The position numbers were made by a program, and so were the translations under genes. DNA of 64,000 nucleotides from Streptomyces sp. SJL17-4. GTDB taxonomy: Bacteria > Actinomycetota > Actinomycetes > Streptomycetales > Streptomycetaceae. The notes beneath the pieces are model-generated. The model saw only the letters and a list, made by a program, of their open reading frames with translations, ran no database searches and had not been told where the DNA came from. The stretch is taken from the NCBI RefSeq assembly GCF_036826855.1, contig NZ_CP104578.1, positions 4,499,501 to 4,563,500 on the forward strand, given 5' to 3'. Each line of letters starts with the position of its first letter. Position 1 is the stretch's first letter. Positions 24,749 to 35,800 of the stretch are shown here, piece by piece.

Positions 24749-26314
24749 GTGGTTACCGTCCGATGGCTGGTCACCGCGGGGATCGTGTCCGTGTTGGGCA
24801 TGGGTTCCCTCGCCGGGACCGGTCCGACCCCGACGCCGACACCCGAGCCTCCCCCGGCCCAGCCGCCGCCCGAGCTCGACCGGGCGGACGTGGACCGCGC
24901 CGTCGGTCGGCTCGATCCGAGTGTCGCGGAGTTGATGAGGAAGACCGGCGTGCCCGGGGTCTCCGTCGCCGTCGTGTACAAGGACGAGGTCGTCCGCATC
25001 GAGGGGTACGGCGTCCGCGAGGTCGGCAAGGACGGCAAGGTCGACGCCGACACCGTCTTCCAGCTGGCCTCCGTGTCGAAGCCGGTCTCCTCCACCGTCG
25101 TCTCCGGAGCGGTCGGCGTGGAGGGCTGGCAGAAGCCGGCCAACCCCGAACTCCCCGAGTTCCGGCTGAAGGACCCGTGGGTGACCTCCCATGTGACCGT
25201 CGCCGACCTGTTCTCGCACCGCAGCGGCCTCCCCGACCACGCGGGCGACCTCCTTGAGGACCTCGGCTACGACCAGGAGTACATCCTGTCCCATCTGCGG
25301 TACGAGCCCCTCGCACCGTTCCGCGCGAGCTACGCGTACACCAACTTCGGCCTGACGGCGGCCGCCGAGTCCGTCGCTGCGGAGAAGGGCGTGCCCTGGG
25401 CGAAGCTCGCCGAGGACACCCTCTACAAGCCTGCCGGCATGAACGACACCAGCTCCACCTTCCAGGACTTCCTCTCGAACCCGGACCGGGCCCACGGCCA
25501 CGTCAAGGAGGCCGACGGGACCTGGAAGGCACAGTTCGTACGGGACCCGGACGCGCAGTCCCCCGCCGGCGGCGTCAGTTCCTCGGCCCGTGACATGGCG
25601 GTCTGGCTGCGGCTCCAGCTCGCCAACGGCGAGCTCGACGGGAAGCGGATCGTCGCCGAGGACGCCCTCGACCTCACCCACCACCCCGAGTCCGTCGCCA
25701 ACCCGGCGCACGCACCCGCCGCGCGGACCGGCTTCTACGGCCTCGGCTGGAACGTGTCGTACGACGACGAGGGCCGCCTCCGCCTCTCCCATACCGGCGC
25801 GTTCGCGCTCGGCGCGCACACCAACGTCACGATGCTGCCGGGCGAGCAGCTCGGCATCGTCGTCCTCACCAATGGCGCGCCGGTCGGCGTCGCCGACACC
25901 GTCGCCCTCGACTTCTTCGACACCGCGCAGAACGGGAAGCCGAGCCGGGACTGGCTGCCGATCGTCAACGCCCTGTACGAGCAGGAGGCGGACGCCGGCC
26001 GCTCCGACACGGACTTCGCGAAGCCCCCGGCGGACGCGACCCCCGCGAAGGCCGCCGACTCCTACACGGGCACGTACACCAGCGACTACTACGGTCGTCT
26101 GACGGTGGCGGAGGAGGGCGGCGGGCTGGTCCTGCGACTGGGGCCGGAGCCCCAGTCGTACAAGCTCACCCACTACGACGGCGACACGTTCAGCTTTCCG
26201 ACGCGCGGGGAGAACGCCGTCGGCCCGACCGGCGTCACGTTCTCCCCGGACGGCAAGACCGTCCGCGTCGAGTACCTGGACCAGGAGGGGCTGGGCACCT
26301 TCACCCGCGACTGA
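24749..26314 (+). CDS. Exported serine hydrolase (class C beta-lactamase family)
   Basis: A 521-residue protein with an N-terminal signal-like hydrophobic helix and a Pro/Thr-rich spacer (PTPTPTPEPPPAQPPP). A beta-lactamase/DD-peptidase domain follows with active-site SVSK (Ser-x-x-Lys) at about residue 110, YTN (Tyr-x-Asn) at about 200, and the HTGAF KTG-like box. A roughly 100-residue C-terminal beta domain resembles DUF3471. Such enzymes are mostly esterases or D-amino-acid hydrolases outside the cell. The start GTG at 24749 is weakly supported. It lies inside the cobalamin locus but is unrelated to it. Confidence 0.88.
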   Translation: MVTVRWLVTAGIVSVLGMGSLAGTGPTPTPTPEPPPAQPPPELDRADVDRAVGRLDPSVAELMRKTGVPGVSVAVVYKDEVVRIEGYGVREVGKDGKVDADTVFQLASVSKPVSSTVVSGAVGVEGWQKPANPELPEFRLKDPWVTSHVTVADLFSHRSGLPDHAGDLLEDLGYDQEYILSHLRYEPLAPFRASYAYTNFGLTAAAESVAAEKGVPWAKLAEDTLYKPAGMNDTSSTFQDFLSNPDRAHGHVKEADGTWKAQFVRDPDAQSPAGGVSSSARDMAVWLRLQLANGELDGKRIVAEDALDLTHHPESVANPAHAPAARTGFYGLGWNVSYDDEGRLRLSHTGAFALGAHTNVTMLPGEQLGIVVLTNGAPVGVADTVALDFFDTAQNGKPSRDWLPIVNALYEQEADAGRSDTDFAKPPADATPAKAADSYTGTYTSDYYGRLTVAEEGGGLVLRLGPEPQSYKLTHYDGDTFSFPTRGENAVGPTGVTFSPDGKTVRVEYLDQEGLGTFTRD

Positions 26315-26520
26315 CCGGCACTGACCGCGACTGTCCGCGAGCCTGACCGAGGCTCGCCAAGAGGCGGCGGCTCGGGTGCAGTTGCGAACGGTGGCACCGT
26401 GCCGGCCCATGCGGTGAGCGGGCAGATCACGGTTTCGGATTTGCTCTTGATCACGACCGGGTGGGGTCGGCTAGTCTCGCCCGGGTATCGGAAGCATGGC
26501 GTGCGCATCGGGGGACACAC

Positions 26521-26820
26521 GTGGGTTGGGATCTCAACGTCTCGGCGGGGGAACTGCGGGCTTCGGCCGGCGCCGCCGACGCTCTGGCGGCGGACTTGCG
26601 GGAGCCGTTGCGCAAGGCGGGCGCCGATCTGGCGTCGGCCGCCGCGGCCTTCGGGCCGTGGACCGTGGGCCCGCGCATGGGACAGACGGGCGAAGGCTGG
26701 GGCACGGCCCTGGAGACCCTGCGGGGCAGGCTCTCCGAGCACGCCCAGGGCATGCGCCATCTCGCCGACGGGCGCGACGTCATGGAACAGGACGTCATCT
26801 CCTGCTTCCAGGGCTGGTGA
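26521..26820 (+). CDS. Small WXG100-like helical protein
   Basis: A 99-residue all-helical protein with Trp-x-Gly-like GEGWGTAL in the middle and a C-terminal FQGW. The size and helix-turn-helix hairpin pattern fit the WXG100/ESAT-6 superfamily of type VII secretion substrates, though the match is by eye. The GTG start at 26521 follows a GGGGACACAC leader. The next gene starts eight bases later and carries a similar N-terminal domain, so the two could form a heterodimer for secretion. An upstream TAGTCT could be a -10 box. Confidence 0.7.
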   Translation: MGWDLNVSAGELRASAGAADALAADLREPLRKAGADLASAAAAFGPWTVGPRMGQTGEGWGTALETLRGRLSEHAQGMRHLADGRDVMEQDVISCFQGW

Positions 26821-26827
26821 CGGCGCC

Positions 26828-28423
26828 GTGACGGAGCACTTCGCCCAGTTGATGAAGCAGGACTTCGCGGACCTGGACAGCGCCGTCGGCTCGTGGAAGA
26901 AGCTCGCCGACGCCCTGACGAACACGCAGACGGGCAGCGGCAGGCGCGTGACAGGACCGCTGCACCGGGCGGGCTGGACGGGTGTCAGCGCCTCGTACGG
27001 CTTCGACGCCATGGAGGCCACCGAGAGCAAGCTCGGGACGGGCCGCACCAACGCCCAGCTGATCGCCACCACCCTGGACACCCTCAACACCAAGATGCAG
27101 GCGGCACAGCGCAAGCTGCGCGCCGCCGTCGCCGACGCGGAGGCGGCGGGCCACGTGGTCCGCGACGACGGCTGGGTCGAGCCCAAGCAGGCCGTGGACC
27201 CGAAGTACCACAACGACCCGGACTACGCGGACGTCCAGCGCGAGGCCAACTCCGGGCTCGGCGGCTTCCGCGCCCGGATCGACGCGGCCGTGGCGGAGGC
27301 GGAGGCGGCGAGCAACGAGGGCGCCGAAGTCCTGCGCCAGATAGACCCGTTCGACCTCGAGAAGCGGTACGGCGGCGCCCACGCCCAGGAGGACGCGGCC
27401 CGCGTCGCCGCCTTCGCCGGCCTCGACAAGAAGGACATCCCCGACGGCACGGACCCGCAGCGCTCGGCGGACTGGTGGAAGGGTCTGGACGAGGAGGAGA
27501 AGCGGATGTACCTGGCCGCGTACCCGGAGCAGGTCGGCGGCCTCGACGGCCTGCCCGCGACCACCCGCGACCAGGCCAACCGCACCGTCCTCGACATGCG
27601 CCTCAACGACTACGCGCTGCGCGAGAACGACCTCGGCTACCACGACCGCTCCAGCTACCGGGGCCTCCAGGCGATGAAGGACCGGCTGGACAAGTCGGAC
27701 TCGGCCCCGGAGCACAAGCGGCTCCACCTGCTGGGCTTCAGCACGGAGGGGGACGGCAGGGCGGTCGTCTCGGTCGGCAACCCGGACAAGGCGGCGCACA
27801 CGGCGGTGTCGGTGCCGGGCACGGACAACCAGCTCGACAACTTCACCGACTCGATCGACCGGGCGGAGAAGCTGCAGGACTCGGCCGGTGAGCGCACCCC
27901 GGGCCAGGGCAAGGATGTCGCCGTCATCGCCTGGCTCGACTACGACGCCCCCGAGCTGGACGCCAGCGTCGCCACGCCGGCCCGGGCCGAGAACGACGCC
28001 GAGACCCTCCGGGACTTCACGCACGGTCTGCGCGTCTCGCACGAGGGCGAGCGGACCCATATGACCGTCATCGGTCACAGCTATGGATCCACCATGGTGG
28101 GCACGGCCGATTCCGGCGGCCGGGGACTGGACACCGATGACATGATCGTCGTCGGCAGCCCGGGCATGAACGTGGAGCGCGCCGACCAGCTCCACGTCTC
28201 ACCCTCGCGGCTCTACGTCGGGATCGGCTCCGACGACGGGGTCGTCAACTGGGCCGCCGACAAGACCCTCGGTCCCAACCCGGCGGATCCCGGCTTCGGA
28301 GCCGAGCACATGTACGTCGACACCAGCGAGCACAGCGACTACTGGGACGATGGCAGCCAGAGCCTGGCGAACCAGGGTCGCATCATCGCCGGGAAGCAGC
28401 CGGAGGGCGCTCCCGCCTCATGA
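26828..28423 (+). CDS. Alpha/beta hydrolase (DUF1023) with WXG100-like N-terminus
   Basis: A 531-residue protein. Residues about 1-125 are a long helical hairpin with a GWTG turn, like WXG100/LXG domains. Residues about 220-290 are an alpha-helical linker, and about 300-520 are a DUF1023 alpha/beta hydrolase. The nucleophile elbow is MTVIGHSYGSTMVG, the acid lies near MIVVGSPGMN and the His in GAEHMYVDTSEHSDYW. The GTG at 26828 is in frame and close to the upstream gene. DUF1023 proteins are common in Streptomyces; export by a type VII system is inferred. Its stop overlaps the next frame. Confidence 0.86.
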   Translation: MTEHFAQLMKQDFADLDSAVGSWKKLADALTNTQTGSGRRVTGPLHRAGWTGVSASYGFDAMEATESKLGTGRTNAQLIATTLDTLNTKMQAAQRKLRAAVADAEAAGHVVRDDGWVEPKQAVDPKYHNDPDYADVQREANSGLGGFRARIDAAVAEAEAASNEGAEVLRQIDPFDLEKRYGGAHAQEDAARVAAFAGLDKKDIPDGTDPQRSADWWKGLDEEEKRMYLAAYPEQVGGLDGLPATTRDQANRTVLDMRLNDYALRENDLGYHDRSSYRGLQAMKDRLDKSDSAPEHKRLHLLGFSTEGDGRAVVSVGNPDKAAHTAVSVPGTDNQLDNFTDSIDRAEKLQDSAGERTPGQGKDVAVIAWLDYDAPELDASVATPARAENDAETLRDFTHGLRVSHEGERTHMTVIGHSYGSTMVGTADSGGRGLDTDDMIVVGSPGMNVERADQLHVSPSRLYVGIGSDDGVVNWAADKTLGPNPADPGFGAEHMYVDTSEHSDYWDDGSQSLANQGRIIAGKQPEGAPAS

Positions 28424-28446
28424 CGCCCGTGACCCTGAGGAGTTCC

Positions 28447-28971
28447 GTGACCCGACCCGTTGTCCGGAGGGCTTCGCTCGCCCTCGTACCTGTTCTCGTA
28501 CTGCTCCTGGGGGGCTGTGTGTCCGACGAAGCGAAGAACGATCCTCTGCCCCGCATGAGCAAGCAGAAGGCGGAGGAGTGGGCCGAGCACTGGACGAGTT
28601 CCATGGCGCGCACGGCCGGGGCGGAGATCGTCGCGTCGACCCGGCAGGCGAACTTCTCCAACTGCCTGGGCAAGGGCGGGGAGTCGGCGAGCGACGGCCG
28701 CTTCACCCTGCGGTACAACCTCCGCGCGAAGCTGCCCAGGGACCGGCAGAAGGCGGGCATCAGCGCGATCAAGGACGAGCTGGAGAAGCAGGGCTTCGAG
28801 ATCCAGGGCTACCGGTCCGACCCGGCCAAGGATCCCGTGAACCTGGTCGACGCCAGGCAGCCGGAGCAGCGCTTCGCCGTCTCCGCGGAGGACCTGGACG
28901 ACCAGCTGATCGTGCTCGTCGTGAGCACCCCCTGCCTCCTGCCGCCCGACGTCGAGCAGCAGGAGTTCTGA
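28447..28971 (+). CDS. Putative lipoprotein
   Basis: A 174-residue lipoprotein. A Leu/Val-rich signal ends in lipobox LLGGC, so the mature protein is anchored outside. The body is charged, with Cys residues at SNCLGKG and near the end (TPCLLPP) that could form a disulfide. An ATG at 28420 overlaps the upstream stop, but GAGGAG five bases before the GTG at 28447 makes that the better start. It is the third gene of the WXG-like/hydrolase module, perhaps an immunity or tethering partner (inference). Confidence 0.8.
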   Translation: MTRPVVRRASLALVPVLVLLLGGCVSDEAKNDPLPRMSKQKAEEWAEHWTSSMARTAGAEIVASTRQANFSNCLGKGGESASDGRFTLRYNLRAKLPRDRQKAGISAIKDELEKQGFEIQGYRSDPAKDPVNLVDARQPEQRFAVSAEDLDDQLIVLVVSTPCLLPPDVEQQEF

Positions 28972-29002
28972 CCTCGGTCAGCCGTCAGGGGCGTCGGGGC
29001 CG

Positions 29003-30499
29003 TCAGCCGTACCGGCGCGGCGTCCAGGTGATCGTCCGGCCGTCGGCCCGCTCGACCGCCCGCGTCTGCGAGGAGCCGATGAGGAGCAGGGTGCGCATGT
29101 CGACCTCGGACGGCTCCAGGGTCTTCAGGGTCACCACCCGGACCGACTGCTCGGGGCCGCCGACGTCGCGGGCGACGACCACCGGGGTCTCGGGCGACCG
29201 GAGTTCGAGCAGGAGGTCGCGGGCGGCGGCCACCTGGTGCGTACGGGACTTCGACCCCGGGTTGTAGAGCGCGAGGACCAGATCGGCGGCGGACGCGGCG
29301 CGCAGCCGGGCCTCGATGACGTCCCAGGGCTTGAGCCGGTCGGAGAGCGAGATCGTCGCGTAGTCGTGGCCGAGGGGGGCGCCCGCGGCGGCGGCGGCCG
29401 CGTTGGCGGCGGTCACCCCCGGGAGGACCCGTACGGGCACGTCCGCGTACTCCGGCTCGCAGGCGACCTCCAGGACGGCCGTGGCCATCGCGAAGACGCC
29501 CGGGTCGCCGCCGGAGACGACCGCGACCCGGTGGCCCCGGCGGGCCAGGTCGAGGGCGAACTCGGCGCGCTCGGACTCGACCTTGTTGTCGGAGCCGTGC
29601 CGGATCTGCCCGGGGCGCAGCACCGGCACCCGGTCCAGGTAGGTGGTGTAGCCGACGAGGACGTCGGCGTTGACGAGCGCGCCGCGCGACTCGGGGGTGA
29701 GCCAGGGCGCCCCCGCCGGGCCGGTGCCGACGACGACGACCTCGCCCCGCTCCCGTACGGGAGGTTCCGCGTCGATACGGGAGGGCAGCACCGCGACCGA
29801 GAAGTAGGGGACGGACTCGGGGTCGACGTCCACCAGGTCGCCGGTCCGCTCGCCCGCCATGAACGCCCGCTCCACGTACCGGGCGTCGTCGAGCCGGCCG
29901 GCCCGCTCCAGGGCCCGCTTCACGGTGGGGAAGGTGCGGCCGAGCTTCATCACGACCGCCGAGTCGGTACCCGCGAGACGGGCCGTCAGCTCGTCCTCCG
30001 GCAGGGTGCCGGGGATGATCGTGAGGACCTCCTCCGCCTCGCACAGCGGCTCGCCGAGCCGCGCGGCGGCGGCGGACACCGAGGTGACACCGGGGATGAC
30101 GGTGGTGTCGTAGCGGTCCGCGAGCCGCTTGTGCATGTGCTGGTACGAGCCGTAGAACAGCGGGTCGCCCTCGGCGAGGACGGCGACGGTGCGGCCGGCG
30201 TCGAGGTGCGCGGCGAGGCGGGCCGAGGCCTCCTCGTAGAAGTCGTTCAGGGCGCCCCGGTAGCCGCCCGGGTGGTCCGTGGTCTCCACCGTGAGCGGGT
30301 ACATCAGCCGCTCCTCGATGTGGTCCGGACGGAGGTGCTCGGCGGCGATGGAGCGCGCGATGGAACGGCCGTGGCGGGCCGAGTGGTACGCGATCACGTC
30401 GGCGGCGGCGATGGCCTTCACGGCGGCGACGGTCATCAGGTTCGGGTCGCCGGGGCCGAGCCCGACGCCGTACAGCTTGCCGGTCGGATTCTCGGTCAC
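29003..30499 (-). CDS. cobIJ: CobIJ fusion: precorrin-2 C20- and precorrin-3B C17-methyltransferase
   Basis: A 498-residue fusion of two tetrapyrrole methylases. The N-terminal half (about 1-245) is CobI ([49 protein letters not shown]). The C-terminal half (about 250-498) is CobJ ([50 protein letters not shown]). It makes precorrin-3A from precorrin-2 and then performs ring contraction and C17 methylation with SAM. GTG at 30499 overlaps the cobH stop (GTGA), with CGGAG just inside cobH. Fused CobIJ is common in actinomycetes. Confidence 0.96.
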   Translation of the reverse strand: MTENPTGKLYGVGLGPGDPNLMTVAAVKAIAAADVIAYHSARHGRSIARSIAAEHLRPDHIEERLMYPLTVETTDHPGGYRGALNDFYEEASARLAAHLDAGRTVAVLAEGDPLFYGSYQHMHKRLADRYDTTVIPGVTSVSAAAARLGEPLCEAEEVLTIIPGTLPEDELTARLAGTDSAVVMKLGRTFPTVKRALERAGRLDDARYVERAFMAGERTGDLVDVDPESVPYFSVAVLPSRIDAEPPVRERGEVVVVGTGPAGAPWLTPESRGALVNADVLVGYTTYLDRVPVLRPGQIRHGSDNKVESERAEFALDLARRGHRVAVVSGGDPGVFAMATAVLEVACEPEYADVPVRVLPGVTAANAAAAAAGAPLGHDYATISLSDRLKPWDVIEARLRAASAADLVLALYNPGSKSRTHQVAAARDLLLELRSPETPVVVARDVGGPEQSVRVVTLKTLEPSEVDMRTLLLIGSSQTRAVERADGRTITWTPRRYG

Positions 30500-31149
30500 T
30501 TCTGGATCTCCGCTTCGTGGGCGATCGCGTTGATCGCGGCGGCCGTCATGGCGCTGCCGCCGCGCCGGCCCCGTACGACGAGGTAGTCGAGGCCCAGGTC
30601 CTGTGCGGCCAGGGCGTCCTTGGACTCGGCGGCGCCGATGAAGCCGACCGGTATGCCGAGGACGGCGGCGGGCTTCCCGGCCCCTTCCGCGACCATCTGC
30701 AGGAGGTGGAAGAGGGCGGTCGGCGCGTTGCCGATGGCGACGACGGAGCCTTCGAGGCGGTCCCGCCACAGTTCGAGGGCGGCGGCGGAGCGGGTGGTGC
30801 CGAGTTCGGCGGCGAGGGCCGGCACGGACGGGTCCGAGAGGGTGCAGATCACCTCGTTGTCGGCGGGAAGCCGACGCCGGGTGACTCCGCTCGCGACCAT
30901 CTGCGCGTCGCAGAGGATCGGCGCTCCGGCCCGGAGGGCGGCGCGGGCGTTCGTGACGACCCGCGGCGACCAGGCGATGTCGCGTACGAGGTCGGTCATG
31001 CCGCAGGCGTGGATCATCCGGACCGCCACCTGGGCGACGTCGGCGGGCAGGCCCGCCAGATCCGCCTCGGCGCGGATCGTGGCAAAGGACTGGCGGTAGA
31101 TCTCCGCCCCGTCCTTCTCGTAGTCGAACATCCTGTTGCTCTCGCTCAT
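30496..31149 (-). CDS. cobH: Precorrin-8X methylmutase
   Basis: A 217-residue mutase that moves a methyl group from C11 to C12 to give hydrogenobyrinate. Family marks are [19 protein letters not shown], the catalytic His in [31 protein letters not shown], and [28 protein letters not shown] is also diagnostic. The ATG at 31149 overlaps the cobG stop (ATGA) and its stop overlaps cobIJ, so all three genes are translationally coupled. Confidence 0.96.
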   Translation of the reverse strand: MSESNRMFDYEKDGAEIYRQSFATIRAEADLAGLPADVAQVAVRMIHACGMTDLVRDIAWSPRVVTNARAALRAGAPILCDAQMVASGVTRRRLPADNEVICTLSDPSVPALAAELGTTRSAAALELWRDRLEGSVVAIGNAPTALFHLLQMVAEGAGKPAAVLGIPVGFIGAAESKDALAAQDLGLDYLVVRGRRGGSAMTAAAINAIAHEAEIQK

Positions 31150-32501
31150 CTCGTCGTGCGGGCCGCGGTCACGGCTTCGGGCAGGGCGGTACGGGGGGTG
31201 GGGACGCCGTCCACCAGGTAGTCGCCGCCGGCGGTGGCGAGGACGTCGGTCCAGGCACCGTGCGGGTGTCCGCAGCGGCGCTCGCACCCGGAGAAGTGCA
31301 CGGGGCGACCGGGCGCGGCAGCGGTGGCGGTTCCGGCAGCCGTGGCGGTGGTGGTGGCGTCGGTGCGGACGTCGGCGAGGGACTTGGCACAGCCGGGCCG
31401 TCCGGTGCAGGCGGTGACGCCGGCCCAGGGGGAGTCGGGGCGGGTGACGAGCCCGGCCGCGTCGAGGGCGGGCAGCCGTTCGGCCCCGGCGCCGACCACG
31501 ACGACGCCGCGCCAGGGGGTGAGCCGCACCTCGTCGGCGGGGAGCAGTGCGCGCAGCTGGGCGGCGGTGAGCCGCCCGAGGGGCGCGAGCACGGAGAGGG
31601 CGGCGGAGCCGAGGGGGCCGGGGGAGGGGGCTGGACCGTGGGGAAGCGGCGGCGGGGGTACGGCTCCGGGAGCGGAGGCGGAGGCGGAGGCGGGGGCGGG
31701 CACCACGGGCACGCGCTGCGGTGCGAGCGGCTCGGTCGGCAGTCCCGGGCTCTGCGCCGTGACCGGCTCGGTCGGCAGTCCCGCGGCAGCCAGGGCTCCC
31801 GTCGCGTCGATCTCGGTGCCTTCCGGCAGTTCCCGGACCCGCCAGGCGCCGGTCCCGGCGTCCCGCGCCGCGTCCAGGAACGCGCCCGCCGCGGCCAGGG
31901 CCGCGCGGGCCGCGTCGGCGTCGGCGACACGGAAGGCCCGCCCGCCGACGTGCAGCTCGGCACCTCCGCCCTGCACTGCGACCAAGGTCACATCGCCGCC
32001 GAGCCCGGCCACGTCGCCGCGCCCGTCGTCGAGGACGAAGAGGAACCGGCCGGAGAGGGCCGCCGCCCAGGGGGCGGAGCACAACAGGGCGTCCAGCTCG
32101 CGGGCCCACAACTGCACGTCGGCGGCGCCGAGTCCGTCGAGCCCCGCGGCCGGGGAGGCGACGATGTTGCGGACGCGTTCATGGGTGGGGGAGGGCAGCA
32201 GGCCCGCCTCGGCGAGGAGCGCGGCGAGCTCCGCCCCGCAGTCGTCGGCGAGGCCGCGCAGCTCGGCGTTGCCGCGGGAGGTGATGCTGAGCCGTCCGTC
32301 GCCCAGGGACTCCGCCGCGTCCGCCAGGAACTCGACCTGACGGGACGTCAAGCGGCCGCCGGGCAGGCGGAGTCGGGCGAGGCGGCCGTCGTCGGCGGAG
32401 TGCAGGCGCAGCGCCCCGGGGCACGCGTCGCCACGGTCCCGTATGCGAGGTTCGCCCGGCTCGGGCGTCGGGGGCGGGGTGGGCGGCATGGCGGCGAGCA
32501 T
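31146..32501 (-). CDS. cobG: Precorrin-3B synthase
   Basis: A 451-residue nitrite/sulfite-reductase-like oxygenase that hydroxylates precorrin-3A at C20 and forms the gamma-lactone, the O2-dependent step of the aerobic pathway. The 4Fe-4S cluster ligands are visible in [19 protein letters not shown] and [16 protein letters not shown]. An Ala/Pro/Ser-rich low-complexity insert (about 245-310, with two GLPTEP units) makes it longer than usual. The start is uncertain: ATG at 32501, or ATG at 32489; neither has a clear ribosome site. It is the first gene of cobG-cobH-cobIJ and is divergent from cobN. Confidence 0.93.
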   Translation of the reverse strand: MLAAMPPTPPPTPEPGEPRIRDRGDACPGALRLHSADDGRLARLRLPGGRLTSRQVEFLADAAESLGDGRLSITSRGNAELRGLADDCGAELAALLAEAGLLPSPTHERVRNIVASPAAGLDGLGAADVQLWARELDALLCSAPWAAALSGRFLFVLDDGRGDVAGLGGDVTLVAVQGGGAELHVGGRAFRVADADAARAALAAAGAFLDAARDAGTGAWRVRELPEGTEIDATGALAAAGLPTEPVTAQSPGLPTEPLAPQRVPVVPAPASASASAPGAVPPPPLPHGPAPSPGPLGSAALSVLAPLGRLTAAQLRALLPADEVRLTPWRGVVVVGAGAERLPALDAAGLVTRPDSPWAGVTACTGRPGCAKSLADVRTDATTTATAAGTATAAAPGRPVHFSGCERRCGHPHGAWTDVLATAGGDYLVDGVPTPRTALPEAVTAARTTR

Positions 32502-32648
32502 ACCGACGGGCCGCCGGCCGGCCACCGGCCGCGATCCGGCCGCCCGACCGCCCTGCGTCCGCCCCACCCGGTGCCCGGCCGTCGGCAGGTGTGATCCGGC
32601 CGACTGCCTCACCCGGCCCGGGTCGTCGACCGCACGATCTACTATGCA

Positions 32649-32765
32649 GACGGCATGGGGTCCCAGGACCCCGGGGAGGAAGCCCGGTGAGAATCCGGCG
32701 CGGTCCCGCCACTGTGAGCCCGTACCAGGCACGACGGAACGGGTGAGTCAGGAACTCCCGCCGTC
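32649..32765 (+). ncRNA. Cobalamin (AdoCbl) riboswitch
   Basis: A B12 riboswitch in the cobN leader. GACGGC (32649-32654) can pair with GCCGTC (32760-32765) to form P1. The conserved core GCCCGGTGAGAATCCGGCGC and the GCCACTGTGA element follow. The B12 box region GAGTCAGGAACTCCCGCC lies at the 3' end. A CGGGG/CCCCG hairpin between the aptamer and the GAGGAAGG ribosome site could serve as the expression platform, so control of translation is likely. Bound cobalamin would shut off cobN. Confidence 0.93.
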
Positions 32766-32815
32766 CATACGACCACCCGGGGCGCGGACAACCCCGAGGA
32801 AGGCCTGCGCTCGCC

Positions 32816-35800
32816 ATGCTTCTGCTGCTGTCGCACTCCGACACCGACCTGCTCAGCGCCCGCGCGGCGAACGCGAACGCGGCCGCGGCCGGCGGCCCGG
32901 TGGAGTACCGCTTCGCCAACCCCGCCCGTCTCCCCCTCGCCGAACTGACCGCCCTCCTGGCCGAGGCCGAGCTCGTCGTCGTACGGCTCCTCGGCGGCCT
33001 CCGCTCCTGGGAGGAGGGCCTCGACGCGGTCCGCGCCGCCGGAAAGCCGGTGGTCGTCCTCAGCGGTGAACAGGCCCCCGACGCCCAGCTGATGGAGGCG
33101 TCCACCGTCCCCGTCGGCGTCGCCACCGAGGCGCACGCCTACCTCGCGCACGGCGGCCCCGCGAACCTGGAGCAGCTGGCCCGCTTCCTCTCCGACACCG
33201 TGCTCCTCACCGGCCACGGCTTCGAGGCCCCGGCCGCCGCCCCCACCTGGGGTCCGCTGGAGCGCACCCCGAAGCGGACCGACGGCCCGACCGTCGCCGT
33301 GCTCTACTACCGCGCCCACCACATGAGCGGGAACACCGCGTTCGTCGACGCGCTCTGCGAGGCGATCGAGGACGCCGGCGCCCAGGCCCTCCCGCTGTAC
33401 GTGGCGTCCCTGCGGGCCCCCGAGCCGGAGCTGCTCGACCGGCTCCGTACCGCTGACGCGATCGTCACCACCGTCCTCGCGGCCGGCGGCACCAAGCCCG
33501 CCGAGGCGCAGGCCGGCGGCGACGAGGAGGCCTGGGACGCGGGCGCGCTGGCCGCGCTCGACGTGCCGATCCTCCAGGCGCTCTGCCTGACCGGTTCGCG
33601 CGCCGCCTGGGAGGAGAACGACGAGGGTCTCTCCCCGCTGGACGCCGCCAGCCAGGTCGCCGTCCCGGAGTTCGACGGCCGGCTCATCACCGTGCCGTTC
33701 TCCTTCAAGGAGATCGACGAGGACGGCCTGCCCGCGTACGTCGCCGACGCCGAGCGCGCGGCCCGCGTCGCCGGGATCGCCGTACGGCACGCCCGGCTCC
33801 GGCACATCCCGAACGCCGAGAAGAGGCTGGCGCTCGTCCTCTCCGCGTACCCGACGAAGCACTCCCGCATCGGCAACGCCGTCGGCCTCGACACCCCCGC
33901 CTCCGCCGTCTCCCTCCTGCGCCGCCTCCGTGAGGAGGGGTACGACTTCGGGCCCGCCGAGGACCTCCCCGGCCTGGTCTCCGGCGACGGCGACGAGCTG
34001 ATCTACGCCCTCATCGAGGCCGGCGGCCACGACCAGGACTGGCTGACGGAGGAGCAGCTCGCCAAGAACCCCGTCCGCATCCCGGCCGCCGACTACAAGC
34101 GCTGGTACGCGACGCTCCCCGAGGAGCTGCGGACCCACGTCGAGGAGCACTGGGGCCCGGCGCCCGGCGAGATGTTCCTGGACCGCTCCCGCAACCCGGA
34201 GGGCGACATCGTCCTCGCGGCGCTGCGCCGCGGGAACCTGCTGATCCTCATCCAGCCGCCGCGCGGCTTCGGCGAGAACCCGATCGCGATCTACCACGAC
34301 CCCGATCTCCCGCCGTCCCACCACTACCTGGCGGCCTACCGCTGGATCGCCGCCCGCGCCGAGGACGGCGGCTTCGGCGCCGACGCCATGGTGCACCTGG
34401 GCAAGCACGGCAACCTGGAGTGGCTGCCCGGCAAGAACGCCGGCCTGTCCGCAGCCTGCGGCCCGGACGCGGCCCTCGGTGACATCCCGCTGATCTACCC
34501 GTTCCTGGTCAACGACCCGGGCGAGGGCACCCAGGCCAAGCGGCGCGTGCACGCCACGCTCGTCGACCATCTGGTGCCGCCGATGGCCCGTGCCGACTCG
34601 TACGGCGACATCGCGCGTCTGGAGCAGCTGCTCGACGAGTACGCGCAGATCTCGTCGATGGACCCGGCGAAGCTGCCCGCGATCCGCGCCCAGATCTGGA
34701 CGCTGATCCAGGCCGCCAAGCTCGACCACGACCTGGGTCTGGAGCAGCGCCCCGAGGACGACGGCTTCGACGACTTCCTGCTGCACGTCGACGGCTGGCT
34801 GTGCGAGGTCAAGGACGCCCAGATCCGCGACGGTCTGCACGTCCTCGGCGGCGCCCCGGAGGGCGAGGCCCGGGTCAACCTGGTCCTCTCCATCCTGCGC
34901 GCCCGTCAGATCTGGGGTGGCACGCAGGCGCTGCCCGGCCTGCGCGAGGCCCTCGGTCTCGACGAGTCGGCCGCGACCCGCACCACCGCCGACGAGGCGG
35001 AGGCCAAGGCCCGCGAGCTGGTCGAGGCCATGGAGGCGGCGGACTGGTCCGTGGACGCGATCCCGGCGGTCGCCGCCGCGTACGGCTCCGAGGTGCACGC
35101 CGTGCTCCGGTTCGCCTGCGAGCAGGTCGTGCCGCGCCTGGCCGCCACCACCGACGAGCTCAGCCACGCCGTGCACGCCCTGAACGGCGGCTTCGTCCCG
35201 GCAGGCCCCTCCGGTTCGCCGCTGCGCGGCCTGGTCAACGTCCTGCCGACCGGCCGGAACTTCTACTCCGTCGACCCGAAGGCCGTGCCGTCCCGGCTCG
35301 CCTGGGAGACCGGTCAGGCGCTCGCCGACTCCCTCCTGGAGCGCTACCGCACCGACAACGGCGAGTGGCCGACGTCCGTGGGCCTCTCCCTCTGGGGTAC
35401 GAGCGCGATGCGCACCGCCGGCGACGACGTCGCCGAGGCGCTCGCCCTGCTCGGCGTCCGCCCGCTGTGGGACGAGGCCTCGCGCCGGGTGAACGGCCTG
35501 GAGCCGATCCCGCTCGCCGAGCTGGGCCGCCCGCGCGTCGATGTCACCCTGCGCATCTCGGGCTTCTTCCGCGATGCGTTCCCGCACGTCATCGGGCTCC
35601 TGGACGACGCCGTACGGCTGGTCGCCGGTCTTGAGGGCGAGTCCGCCGAGGACAACTACGTCCGGGCGCACGCCCAGGCCGACCTCGCCGAGCACGGCGA
35701 CGAGCGGCGCGCCACGACCCGTATCTTCGGCTCCCGGCCGGGCACGTACGGCGCGGGCATCCTCCAGCTGATCGACTCCCGCGACTGGCGCACCGACGCC

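Noticed and set aside
22805..26410. A 1201-residue minus-strand open frame
   Set aside because: Only the last 375 residues are CbiD. The rest is antisense to cobK and the serine hydrolase, which are well supported.
32502..32648. Riboswitch on the minus strand upstream of cobG
   Set aside because: No B12 box or conserved core is visible on that strand between the cobG start and the cobN riboswitch.
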